DNA from: Stramenopiles sp. TOSAG23-2
Taxonomy: Eukaryota > Sar
Assembly (NCBI GenBank): GCA_900128395.1
Contig: LT649615.1
Span: 1 to 18,192, forward strand
DNA length: 18,192 nt
Direction: 5' to 3'
Below the pieces are notes generated by a model. That model ran no database searches and was not told the DNA's origin. It saw only the letters and a program-made list of their open reading frames with translations. Shown here one piece after another: positions 8,733 to 17,597 of this stretch. Within the stretch, counting starts at the first letter, position 1; each line of letters begins with the position of its first letter. Position numbers and translations under genes: made by a program.

Positions 8733-9170
8733 ATGGCTGATTATCAAATACGACCATCCTTCAATGAAAAATTCCCAGCAAGTGCAGTGAGGGAAATTAT
8801 TAAACAAATATTAAAAGATGAATTAACTGGACAACAATATGCTGATGATGCGTAAGTAAAAAATTATTTTTATATTACAAAAACATATATGTACATACAT
8901 AACTAACATAAATTTATATCTACAATTATCACAAATAGATCGCAACAAACAAAACGTTTAGCAGATGACATTAATGCAAAATTACAAGGATTAGGTTTAC
9001 CACGTTATAAATATATGGTTCAAGTCGTTTTAGGTGAAATGAGAGGACAAGGTGTACAAATGGGTCACCGTTGTTTTTGGGATAGTTCAACAGATAATTT
9101 TGTTAGTGAAAAGTTCATGAATGATAGTCTCTTTTGTGTAGCAACAGCATACGGTGTATATTTAAATTAA
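8733..9170 (+). CDS. DYNLT2B: Tctex-type dynein light chain, DYNLT2B/TCTEX1D2-like
   Basis: Two exons, 8733-8851 and 8939-9170, give 116 residues, the normal Tctex length. The intron has a GTAAGTA donor and an ACAAATAG acceptor; the split codon becomes Ala40. Two N-terminal helices (FPASAVREIIKQILKDEL) are followed by the beta-sheet dimerisation core: VQVVLGEMRGQGV, then HRCFWDSSTDNF and FMNDSLFCVATAYGVY. The RPSF start, the GE-RG-GV motif, RCFWD and FMNDSLFC point to the Tctex2b/TCTEX1D2 branch rather than cytoplasmic DYNLT1. That branch is part of the dynein-2 motor for retrograde intraflagellar transport and of inner-arm dynein in Chlamydomonas. This gene is the best evidence in the window that the organism makes cilia. 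The frame was too short and split to appear as one long ORF. Confidence 0.92.
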
Positions 9171-9451
9171 ATGGTGGTAGAGTACATGAGGGGTAATATA
9201 AATGTATAAAATTTGAAATTTTTATATTCTGATGATGTGTAGCGTACATCTTTTTTACTTTTTTTTTATAATATCAATATTAATAAATTTAATAAAAAAT
9301 GCAAATGGAACATTTAAATATTGGTGTCTACATATTACAGGTGCGCGTAATATATTTTACAGGGGGGGGGAGAGAGATTATCATGTGAATGTTAAACAGT
9401 GTGTGTATATACACGTATATCTGTAAAATATTTAAAAATATCATTTTACAT
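9171..9451. other. Convergent 3' spacer, dynein light chain / IQ protein
   Basis: AT-rich 3' flanks with a G9 run at 9362-9370 followed by GAGAGAGA. No gene is supported; a minus-strand extension through this region is low complexity. Confidence 0.5.
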
Positions 9452-11383
9452 TCAATTTTCAACAACATTCTCCTCATCTTCTTCTTCATCACTAGATTCA
9501 TCATCATCATCACCACTCTTCTTTCTTCTTCTAACTCTTGTTTTATCATCAGCTTGTTGTTGCTCCAATATTTGATTTCTTGATCTACGTTGTGCTTCCA
9601 TTCTTGTACGTGCTGCTTTACCACGTTGTAATTTCTGAATACGTACTGCAGCTTCTTTTTGTTTCCTTTCCTCAAGCTGTTTACGTTTTCTTGCAGCTTT
9701 TTTCCTACCTGATCTACCACGTGCAGCTGCTTGTATTTTACGCATTGCTGCCTCTTCTGCTGCTTTCTGTTCCATTTCTTCTAATGCTCTACGTTCAGCT
9801 GCTTCTTGTGCCAATTCCGCATTTCTTGCATCTCGTCGACTTTGCTCTGCTACTTCAGATTCCATTGTAAATGTATCATGTTCTTCCTTCTTTTGGTTAT
9901 AACGTTTGCGTCCCATTTTACCACGTTGTATCGATTGTATTTTCAATGCAGCGCGATTTTCATCTCTACTTTGCCGCCTTTTTTGAACTTCCGCTTTTGC
10001 TTTTCGTGAACGTGCTTTGTTTTGTATCGCTAAAGCAGCATTGTTTTCACGTTTTTTTTGTACTTTCATTTTATATTTTTGACGACCTTTTTTACCACGT
10101 TGTACAGATTGTATTTTCAATGCAGCAGCTTGCTCATGTTGCCTTTGTCTAATTTGTCGTTTATGATCAACTTTTTTACGTGCCATCTTGCCTCTCATTG
10201 CATTTTGCATTTTAATTGCTGCTTGTTCTTTCTCTCTTAATTCATCTTGTATTTTTTTTGCTTTCCTATTATATTCTGCACGGCCTTTACGGCCACGTGC
10301 TATTGCTTGTATTTTCAATGCTGCTAATTCTTTTTCTTTCCTATCTCGTATTTTATGTTCCATATTTGAACGCATTAAATTTTGTATTTTCAATGCCGCA
10401 TCATCTTCTACTTGTATATTTCTTAATCGAATGCCATAGACTTTAGCAAATGTACGTCCAAACCATCCACGGACACGTCGTTGTATCGTAGTTGCCGCTG
10501 CCGTGCGTTTACGCAAAACACGTTTTAACACGAATGTTCTTGCTAAAAATCCACGAACTATTAATTGTATTTTAACTGCTGCCCAACGTTTTTCCTCCTC
10601 AATTTTTCGCCGAACCAACGTTCGATATGCTCTACGTCCTAAAAATCCTCTAGCAACACATTGCATTTTCTTTGCAGCGTTTCTTTCAACCATCTTTCTC
10701 CTCTTGCGTTGTTGCTTTCCTTCTGCTTTTTTAGACACGTGTTTACGCCATGCTGGACGTGATGAATCACCAATCAAATCCATATAAAAATTTGTTTCAG
10801 CAGTTATTCGTGCTAATTGTTCACGTAAGGTTTCTGGATCTAAATCAATTGATATATTTTCTTTATTTTTTGTCTTACTACTATTGCTATCTTTTAATTG
10901 TTTTACATCGCGTCTTTCTGGGTGTGCAGGCCTGCCTAAAAATCCACGTACCAATGCTTGTATCGTTGTTGCTGCCCATCGTTCTAATTCTGCTCTTTCT
11001 TGTCTTTCACGTGCTAAACGTTCCATAAATTCTTCACGCTCTTTTAATAATGCTTTGTTACGTTTTGCAGCAGGAATTTGTATAAGAGGTTCTAACGAAC
11101 CACCATTAAATTTTGGTAAACTAATTTTGCGTGATAAACGATCTTCTTTCCCTAGTTTTATACGAGTTTGGTAGACAACCGTTGTTGTTGCTGTTGACAT
11201 GACATCAGAATGCGTAGTTCTATTAACCCATAAATACCTTGGATATAATAAATCCATCGGTCCAGGTTGTGAAGATATATTCCTATTCCTATTACTACTA
11301 CTATTGCTACTAACATTACTTGTTTGTGGATGATTTAATGATGGTGCTGACGATGACATATTTTTTGTAGAGTTGGAATTCAT
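9452..11383 (-). CDS. Multi-IQ-motif protein, probable calmodulin/centrin binder
   Basis: A single-exon protein of 643 residues. The Ser/Asn-rich N-terminus is followed by a unique segment (41-110) with LLYPRYLWVNR that I do not recognise, then by about 12 IQ-like units of the form A-A-x-x-I-Q-x-x-x-R-G-x-x-x-R. Clear ones are AATTIQALVRGFLGR (138-151), AAKKMQCVARGFLGR (236-250), AAVKIQLIVRGFLAR and AATTIQRRVRGWFGR; later ones (AALKIQSVQRGKKGR, AALKIQSIQRGKMGR) are spaced about 20-30 residues apart and separated by Arg/Lys/Glu-rich coiled helix. The tail is acidic (DDDDESSDEEEDEE). IQ motifs bind calmodulin or related EF-hand proteins, so the chain would be a long helical scaffold loaded with light chains. 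There is no myosin motor or GAP domain. Many such proteins are ciliary or centrosomal, and the convergent neighbour is a ciliary dynein light chain, but location is inferred. Confidence 0.85.
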   Translation of the reverse strand: MNSNSTKNMSSSAPSLNHPQTSNVSSNSSSNRNRNISSQPGPMDLLYPRYLWVNRTTHSDVMSTATTTVVYQTRIKLGKEDRLSRKISLPKFNGGSLEPLIQIPAAKRNKALLKEREEFMERLARERQERAELERWAATTIQALVRGFLGRPAHPERRDVKQLKDSNSSKTKNKENISIDLDPETLREQLARITAETNFYMDLIGDSSRPAWRKHVSKKAEGKQQRKRRKMVERNAAKKMQCVARGFLGRRAYRTLVRRKIEEEKRWAAVKIQLIVRGFLARTFVLKRVLRKRTAAATTIQRRVRGWFGRTFAKVYGIRLRNIQVEDDAALKIQNLMRSNMEHKIRDRKEKELAALKIQAIARGRKGRAEYNRKAKKIQDELREKEQAAIKMQNAMRGKMARKKVDHKRQIRQRQHEQAAALKIQSVQRGKKGRQKYKMKVQKKRENNAALAIQNKARSRKAKAEVQKRRQSRDENRAALKIQSIQRGKMGRKRYNQKKEEHDTFTMESEVAEQSRRDARNAELAQEAAERRALEEMEQKAAEEAAMRKIQAAARGRSGRKKAARKRKQLEERKQKEAAVRIQKLQRGKAARTRMEAQRRSRNQILEQQQADDKTRVRRRKKSGDDDDESSDEEEDEENVVEN

Positions 11384-12000
11384 ACCCCTACTTTTATTAT
11401 TATATTATTTTACAATATTTTGTTATTAATTATACTACTATCTTATAAAATGTATTAGATATATGTATATATATATATATATATATGTATACACTTATTT
11501 TCTATCTTTACGATCTTTCCTACCAAGCCTATCTCTTCTCTTTTTTTAACTTTTATTAAAATAACCAAACGGTAATTTTAATGTGTTGTAAAGTTGATAT
11601 CAGCGACCCTCTACCACCACTTCGTACATATATGATATACTAAATACTAAATTATATATATCAAATATATATTCCCCAGAAAGATTATGGTGCGCACGTT
11701 AACGTTGTAATTATTTCAATATTACATCAGTAAAACACCTTAAAAACCCATCAAAATCAGTGGCGTCAAAATCACCCATGTGCCCATCACCAAAGGCACA
11801 CAGAGCAACACTAATCTAGGTCCTAGACTTTTTAGAGCAACACCAGAACACACACATTCACACGCACGAACGAAAGAAAAAATAATTTTCAAAATTCAAA
11901 CAAAATAATTTTATATACAAAAGTATAAAAACATAGGAATAGAAAAAAAAAGGACAACGAAAAGAAAAAATTAAGAAAGATCAACATATATAACATCAAC
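11384..12000. promoter_or_regulatory. Divergent spacer between IQ protein and ZGRF1-like genes
   Basis: The longest spacer in the window (617 bp). (TA)n lies at about 11465-11487. A less AT-rich block at 11750-11870 carries a direct repeat AGAGCAACAC (11802-11811 and 11834-11843) flanking the palindrome TCTAGG-T-CCTAGA (11815-11827). The last 120 bp are very A-rich on the plus strand, typical of an untranslated leader. No ORF is supported. The repeat/palindrome cluster is a candidate regulatory site for either gene. Confidence 0.5.
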
Positions 12001-15000
12001 ATGGATGATCCTTCATTTTTACCAAAAGAAGATGCCTATGAAGTATTGTATTCGAAAGATAAAAGAAGAAAGAAAAAACGATGGACGGATGGAATAGCAA
12101 AAGTAAAAATCTCAAAAGAAAATTTAGACAAAAAAACAAAAAAAGTGATAATATACGATGAAAATGGTAAACGACAAATAACGCATTCATTTGTAGAATT
12201 GAACCCACCAGAATATCGAATTGAAAATGATCTTGAATTTGAAACCGAGAAATATATTATACAAATTTTGAACATTATGCAAAATGACAAAACAAATACG
12301 TCACAACACCAACAACAACAACAATATGAAAATTATAATAATAATCAAAATGTACAACAAAATCGTTTTCAAAGAAACAAAACTTCCTCTATCGTCGGGT
12401 TAAGAAAAACATCTAATAATTCTTTGTCAATACGTAACAAATCATTAACTAACAAAGTATCAGCAGGACCTTTTAAAAATGCATATACACAACAATATCG
12501 TCAACCATCAGTGATAACATCATCGTGGAGATCTGCCGGAATTGTATATACAAGAGATGAAGTCAGACTTATGCTTGAAAAAGCTTATTCTAAGAATAAT
12601 CATGATGATACTGGTTTGATGATGAATATTATTAATAATGATAGTCCGATGATGAAAACAAATATGAATTATAATAATGAAAAAATTACTACTACAACGA
12701 CGCATCTACATGAAAACAACATTAATGATAATGAAAGAAAACGGCTAAACACAAGACGTTCAATAATAGTTCGTTCAAATAATAATGATGATAATAACAG
12801 TAACAGTAGTAGTAGTAATAGTAATACTAATACAATGTATAATCGAAAAGTTATTTACAATAATATATCGAAAAAAAATATTAACAATGATGTAAATAGT
12901 TATCGAAATTTTTTATCTAATTTTTCATTTATGAAAGTATTAACCACTGCAAGCAAACGAGCAAATTGGAGAAATGAAAACAAGTCGCTGGAAACATTGG
13001 TAGTATCAAATACGATCAAACAAACACCGACTTCTTTTTCATCGATCGAAGAATATCTTTTTACAATGGAAGAATTAACACATCAGGAAATTATTATCGG
13101 TTTGCAAGATGCATCTAAACATTTTTGGGAAGCAACAAAACGTTTACAAAATATTGGTGATGAGGAGAACCCATTTTGTGAGTGCACAAAACCGAAAAAG
13201 GTCCGCTCTGTAGTAAAAATTGTGAAAAAAGAAGGTAGAAACAAAGGTAAGATGTTTTATACTTGTAGCAAATCGAAAAAGAAAGGTTGTGGTTTTTTCA
13301 AATGGTGCAATTCATCTTCAAGTAACAGCAGCAGCAATACACAGCAGCGTAAGAATAATAGTAACAATTATGGTAAAAAAAACAGCAACAACAATAAAAA
13401 ATTCAATAGCCCATTGCAAAACGAAATGAACGAAATTACACAAATAACACGTTTATTATCAAGTAAATTGAAAGAAGATCCATATAAATTGTCAACGACG
13501 TTGCGTGCATCTGGAATATCATTTTATGCCAATTGTACATTAGTACGTAGACGACCGTCAGAAAAAATGAAAATAAATAATGAAAATATAAAATCATCTT
13601 ATTATTTTAAATGTTCTAATCCATCATTATGTGAAAATACAAATCGTACAAAGCAAGGAGATTTGTGGATATTAACTCGAAGTATGAATTTCAGTTCGTG
13701 TTGTATTATGAGAGCAACGTTTCATGGCTTTACAAATCAAAATGTAATGCAATTGGCAGCTTTACCAGAATGCAAACCATTTTATGTTGGGATGAATGAG
13801 GAAGTAACTGTACATGCTGTGCGAGCATTTAACTGTACTAGTGAATTTGAAATGTTGGACAATATTAACAATTTAATGAAAAATCAGAATAAAATACCAA
13901 TATTAAAATCATTGAGTATGGTTGGTGAAAATGATAGTCGTGGTAATACTAGTGAGGATAATTCTGATGAATTTAATTTATCATATACGTGCAAAGAATT
14001 GAATTTACTTGCAACAGAAATAAAAGATAAGTTTACATTGAATGAAGACCAAAATAAAGTTTTACAAACTATTGTTTCAAAATGGTTTAAGCCTGTGGAT
14101 TACGATATGAATAATGTTGAAAATGATTATTCTTCTTTAACATCATCATCATCATGTGATAATATTATTCTAGTGCATGGATGCTTTGGTACTGGTAAAT
14201 CCTACATGATGGTTGCGTTGATTCATTTTATTATTAAAGTGATTGAAATGGAAGAAACTATTTCAAAAAAAAATTGCGATATACGTTTATTAATAGCATG
14301 TAGCACAAACGTTGCGGTAGATCGAGTGTTGAAAACATTACTTGAGACTGGTTATACTGATTTTGATCGCGTCGGTGTAAATCAAAATGTTGAGAAATCC
14401 TTGAGAAAATATGTTCAAAAAAGTTCAACCTCGCATATTGTAGTTGGAAGTACATTAGCAAGTTGTACATCACAAGCGATGCAAGGGGAAACGTTTCAAA
14501 TTGTATTTTTAGATGAGTGCTCGCAGCAAATTGAGCCAAGTTCATTAATGGCGATGGGATTTGGATGTAAACGTGCATTGTTAGTTGGAGACCCTTTGCA
14601 ATTACCGCCAGTGTGTAAATATTCAACAATTGTCGATAGCAATCATACCAACAATAACAATAATAATAATGGTAGTGGTGGTTTGAATAAAAATTCAAGC
14701 TTTAATTATATTGCTGGCATGGATCGTGCCCTATTTTTACGTTTGCAAGAGAGTGCAAAAATGAAAAAAATTATGTTGCGGATCCAATACCGTTTACATC
14801 CCGTTTTATCTCAAATTCCAAATGAATTATTTTATGAAAATATGTTGAAAAATGGTGTAACTCATGAAGACAGGAAACCTTTAGTGCCATTGAAAGCATT
14901 AGTTGCTTATGATTGTCGTAAAGGATATGATCAAAGGGATAGAGTATCGAATTCATATTCTAATGACTATGAGGCAAAGGTTATTGTAAAATTATTAAGA

Positions 15001-15819
15001 CATTTGATTAATGATGGCGTATCAGAGGAAGACATCGGTATTATATGTTTATACAAAGCACAAGCGGAAAAAATTAAAGGAATGTTGGGTCAAAAGGATG
15101 GTAATAGTTACGCAAATAATCGCAATAATCGAAATGATTTTATTATAAATTCGACAACAATTGGTAAGAAAAAAATCAGTAAAAAAGAACAAGCAAAAGC
15201 AGAAAGAAGGATGAAAACGCTGATCAAAGTTAGTACCGTTGATGCATTTCAAGGTGCTGAGAGAGAAATTATTATTTTGAGTACTGTACGATCTACTGTA
15301 CCGAAAACTAAAGATAAGGAATCGTTTATCTCATCAAAAACAAGAATGTGTGTTGCATTATCTCGCGGAAAAAGACATTTATTTGTCGTTGGTGATCTTC
15401 ACATGTTGAAACGAACTAATATTTGGACAACGGTCATTCAACGTATTGATCAGCATGGTACGATTTTTTCAACTGAGCAAGTTGATAGGTTTCTAAATTC
15501 ACCAATACCTCCTCAAAAAGAAAAAGAAAAAATTGAAGATACTTTGGAAGACACTAATGGCGTGAATAAAAAAAGAAAAAATGGAAGTAGTATTCATGGT
15601 AGTAATGATTCCCGCGAAGAAAGTCGTAAGAAAAAGAAAAAGAAAAGAAAGAAAGTTAATTCATTGATTGATGATGAAGCAGAAGAAGCAGACAGTGATG
15701 AAGAGGAAATTCTTGCTGAAGATGAAATTAATAGTACCTTTATAGTTGATGATGATGATGATGATGACGATAACGACGACGACGACGATGAAATAATGAG
15801 TATAAAGCAATTGAAATAA
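12001..15819 (+). CDS. ZGRF1: ZGRF1-type SF1 helicase: DUF2439 + GRF zinc finger + UPF1-like motor
   Basis: Single-exon, 1272 residues. An N-terminal DUF2439-like domain (about 10-82; VLYSKDKRRKKKRWTDGIAK, then IYDENGK) is the module shared by yeast Mte1 and animal ZGRF1. An Asn/Thr-rich linker follows, then a GRF zinc finger (C393, C395, C422, C430, with NKGKMFYTC and CGFFKW), a ZGRF1-like region with GDLWIL, and the helicase: Walker A GCFGTGKS (K733), CSTNVAVDRVL (Ia), DECSQ (838-842, motif II), GDPLQLPP (863-870), QYRLHP (929-934), DAFQGAERE (1081-1089) and ALSRGKRH (VI). The C-terminus has a Lys-rich NLS-like block and an Asp-rich tail (DDDDDDDD). ZGRF1 is a 5'-3' helicase that dissociates D-loops in homologous recombination and interstrand crosslink repair. 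A plain UPF1 or SENATAXIN is disfavoured by the DUF2439 and GRF modules and by lack of the UPF1 CH domain. Confidence 0.9.
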   Translation: MDDPSFLPKEDAYEVLYSKDKRRKKKRWTDGIAKVKISKENLDKKTKKVIIYDENGKRQITHSFVELNPPEYRIENDLEFETEKYIIQILNIMQNDKTNTSQHQQQQQYENYNNNQNVQQNRFQRNKTSSIVGLRKTSNNSLSIRNKSLTNKVSAGPFKNAYTQQYRQPSVITSSWRSAGIVYTRDEVRLMLEKAYSKNNHDDTGLMMNIINNDSPMMKTNMNYNNEKITTTTTHLHENNINDNERKRLNTRRSIIVRSNNNDDNNSNSSSSNSNTNTMYNRKVIYNNISKKNINNDVNSYRNFLSNFSFMKVLTTASKRANWRNENKSLETLVVSNTIKQTPTSFSSIEEYLFTMEELTHQEIIIGLQDASKHFWEATKRLQNIGDEENPFCECTKPKKVRSVVKIVKKEGRNKGKMFYTCSKSKKKGCGFFKWCNSSSSNSSSNTQQRKNNSNNYGKKNSNNNKKFNSPLQNEMNEITQITRLLSSKLKEDPYKLSTTLRASGISFYANCTLVRRRPSEKMKINNENIKSSYYFKCSNPSLCENTNRTKQGDLWILTRSMNFSSCCIMRATFHGFTNQNVMQLAALPECKPFYVGMNEEVTVHAVRAFNCTSEFEMLDNINNLMKNQNKIPILKSLSMVGENDSRGNTSEDNSDEFNLSYTCKELNLLATEIKDKFTLNEDQNKVLQTIVSKWFKPVDYDMNNVENDYSSLTSSSSCDNIILVHGCFGTGKSYMMVALIHFIIKVIEMEETISKKNCDIRLLIACSTNVAVDRVLKTLLETGYTDFDRVGVNQNVEKSLRKYVQKSSTSHIVVGSTLASCTSQAMQGETFQIVFLDECSQQIEPSSLMAMGFGCKRALLVGDPLQLPPVCKYSTIVDSNHTNNNNNNNGSGGLNKNSSFNYIAGMDRALFLRLQESAKMKKIMLRIQYRLHPVLSQIPNELFYENMLKNGVTHEDRKPLVPLKALVAYDCRKGYDQRDRVSNSYSNDYEAKVIVKLLRHLINDGVSEEDIGIICLYKAQAEKIKGMLGQKDGNSYANNRNNRNDFIINSTTIGKKKISKKEQAKAERRMKTLIKVSTVDAFQGAEREIIILSTVRSTVPKTKDKESFISSKTRMCVALSRGKRHLFVVGDLHMLKRTNIWTTVIQRIDQHGTIFSTEQVDRFLNSPIPPQKEKEKIEDTLEDTNGVNKKRKNGSSIHGSNDSREESRKKKKKKRKKVNSLIDDEAEEADSDEEEILAEDEINSTFIVDDDDDDDDNDDDDDEIMSIKQLK
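15749..15790 (+). repeat. GAT/GAC codon microsatellite coding for an Asp run
   Basis: Consecutive GAT then GAC codons give the acidic tail of the ZGRF1-like protein. It starts as GAT and changes to GAC, with an AAC interruption. Length is likely variable between strains. Confidence 0.8.
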
Positions 15820-15892
15820 AATCTACTCCTCGTATTTTACACTCACAATGACTGTATTCTCTGGGGATGGTTCTTCGAAATTTCATATTTTT

Positions 15893-16351
15893 TTAACTAT
15901 CACATTCGTTGAATTGTAAACCAATTTCTATTTGTGATGCAAATGGATTTGCAGATATGTTTACTCTAACCATTCCAGCTCTCATACCGTGTTCTTTCAC
16001 CATAGGATCTAACTTGGTAGACCTCAAGACCGCTGCCAGTGCCCAACGAACTGCAGTGCTATTTTTGTCTTTGTTTTCACTTTCTGCTTTCAATCTCTCT
16101 AAGTCAATATTTTCACCCCGCGAAATATCTACTCCAACTGCAGGAAAACCAGCAGCATGCAAAATTAAGCTAGCATTATCAACATTTGAATCTAACGTCT
16201 GTAAAACTGCTTGTAAAGCTGCTAAATCTTTTAATATTCCTTGTATTAACTCGTTGGACTTTTCAGATGCTGAATTTGTCATCGAAGCAGTTTTTTCTTT
16301 ACCTTTTTTCAACGCATCAGATGCGCGTGCTTTCATTTTTGCAAAGTTCAT
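15893..16351 (-). CDS. Unrecognised 152-residue protein
   Basis: I do not recognise this family. The frame starts MNFAKMKARASDALKKGKEK, an amphipathic basic helix, continues with Ser/Thr/Asn-rich sequence, then a helical segment (about 33-70; LKDLAALQAVLQTLDSNV, HAAGFPAVGVDISRG), a charged loop, a second helical segment (VRWALAAVLRSTKL) and a likely beta-rich end (GMVRVNISANPF, IEIGLQF). Composition is Ala- and charge-balanced with no low-complexity Asn run, unlike most neighbours, which argues for a folded protein under constraint. The opposite strand is open too (15909-16394) but yields an incoherent Cys/Phe-rich product. The stop is 73 bp from the stop of the convergent helicase; it is divergent from the hydrolase. 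No membrane segment or clear signal peptide is seen. Confidence 0.7.
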   Translation of the reverse strand: MNFAKMKARASDALKKGKEKTASMTNSASEKSNELIQGILKDLAALQAVLQTLDSNVDNASLILHAAGFPAVGVDISRGENIDLERLKAESENKDKNSTAVRWALAAVLRSTKLDPMVKEHGMRAGMVRVNISANPFASQIEIGLQFNECDS

Positions 16352-16733
16352 CGGAAGAAGAAAAACTGTTAACGTAATTTACATTGATCTATAATATTAT
16401 TGTTATTTTATTTTATTTTAGTGTATGTTATATATTGAATAGCAATATATTTATAATATTATTATTATTTCTGATATATATCATCTCTATTATTGACATA
16501 GACATGAATATTCATCATGATATCGTATAATTTTATAATGCTGTGCAATGTTATTTTATTAAAAAAATATTATAGGCAAGTATAGATATCGTCTATCCAA
16601 CCCAAAAAAAAAGCAAAAAAGATACAGAAGTATACAGTGTTCATTTAACTTATATAAATGTACATATATCATATTCATTATTACTTATTATATACAGGCT
16701 ATATATATGTATGTATGTATGAATTAGGGATAT
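16352..16733. promoter_or_regulatory. Divergent spacer between the 152-residue protein and hydrolase genes
   Basis: Very AT-rich, with (TA), ATT and GATA words and A-runs at about 16561 and 16602. A seven-codon upstream ORF (ATG 16707 to TAG 16727), made of ATGT repeats, lies just before the hydrolase start. No gene is supported. Confidence 0.5.
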
Positions 16734-17597
16734 ATGTTTTTAAGAAGACGACATATCAGATTATTATTGAATCAACAACGACGATATTTAGTAACAGCTA
16801 CGAGTAAAAAGAAGATGCCAATTTGCAATAGACCAGATGGTGCAACCATTTATTACGAAAAGAAAGGACATGGATCCATCACTGTATTACTTGTTGCACC
16901 AGGGGGTATGAATAGCGCGATTCCAAAATGGGAAATGATGTCATACAATCCATGGACACAATTACCAGAGTCCGAATTTACAATCATCGGTATGGATCAA
17001 AGAAATGCGGATAGTAATAGATCTACAGGTCCAGTAGGTGAAGGATGGGATACATATGCTGAAGATATACTTGCTGTACTAGATGAATGCAAGGTCGAAA
17101 AAGTACTAGCTATGGGTAGCTGCATTGGACCTTCGTATATTTTTAAATGCATGGAATTGGCCCCAGAGCGCTTTTTAGGCGCGGTGTTAATGCAACCAAT
17201 TGGCTTTGCGCATGCTACAGTTGAGAATGAAAAGTGGGAAGGGTCCAATGACAGATTTACTGCAGGGTGGTTTAATGGTTGGAGATATAATATGATTTCT
17301 GAAAAAAGAAGTGACGAAAATGAGATGAATAAATTATGGGGAAATATGTTCAAAGATAAAAAATTTGTATTTAGTGTAAGTCCTGAATTTGTTCAAAATT
17401 GTCAGGCTCCTTTGCTTGTATTGATGGGTTACGATCATTATCATCCTGCATTGACCTCGCAACAGATAGCATATTTGAGTCCAAATGCGCAAATTAATAT
17501 GAATTGGTGGAATCGTAAGAATGTTCCATTCACTAAAAATCAAGTTGAAACCTTTTTCAACAATAATAGTGGGGGAATAACAAGTAGCAGAATGTAA
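16734..17597 (+). CDS. Alpha/beta hydrolase with Cys nucleophile elbow, possible dual organelle targeting
   Basis: A single-exon protein of 287 residues. The fold is shown by VLLVAPGGMNS (51-61), IIGMDQRNADSNRS (84-97), the nucleophile elbow GSCIG (128-132), the following helix, and VLMQPIG (151-157). The elbow carries Cys130 where most hydrolases have Ser, as in dienelactone-hydrolase-like enzymes and in a family of bacterial/fungal alpha/beta hydrolases with APGGM and DQRNAG motifs. Asp234 sits in LMGYDHYHP with His237 nearby; the catalytic His is not certain. Substrate is unknown. The first 27 residues are Arg-rich and acid-free (MFLRRRHIRLLLNQQRRYL), like a mitochondrial presequence; Met28 is an alternative start for a form without it. 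The C-terminus ends SRM, an allowed variant of the peroxisomal PTS1 tripeptide. One gene might therefore supply two compartments; that is inference. Confidence 0.85.
   Translation: MFLRRRHIRLLLNQQRRYLVTATSKKKMPICNRPDGATIYYEKKGHGSITVLLVAPGGMNSAIPKWEMMSYNPWTQLPESEFTIIGMDQRNADSNRSTGPVGEGWDTYAEDILAVLDECKVEKVLAMGSCIGPSYIFKCMELAPERFLGAVLMQPIGFAHATVENEKWEGSNDRFTAGWFNGWRYNMISEKRSDENEMNKLWGNMFKDKKFVFSVSPEFVQNCQAPLLVLMGYDHYHPALTSQQIAYLSPNAQINMNWWNRKNVPFTKNQVETFFNNNSGGITSSRM

Noticed and set aside
9538-11174. Several plus-strand ORFs opposite the IQ gene
   Set aside because: Leu/Phe/Tyr-rich shadows of Lys/Arg/Gln codons; none shows a domain.
12001-15819. Annotation as UPF1 (nonsense-mediated decay)
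   Set aside because: The Cys/His-rich UPF1 domain is absent, while DUF2439-like and GRF modules are present.
15909-16394. Plus-strand ORF of 161 codons
   Set aside because: Opposite the 152-residue protein; Cys/Phe/Ser-rich with no coherent fold pattern. The minus strand looks more protein-like.
743-17597. Ciliate or other variant genetic code
   Set aside because: TAA, TAG and TGA all end genes at family-appropriate positions, and no in-frame stop codon is needed inside any domain.
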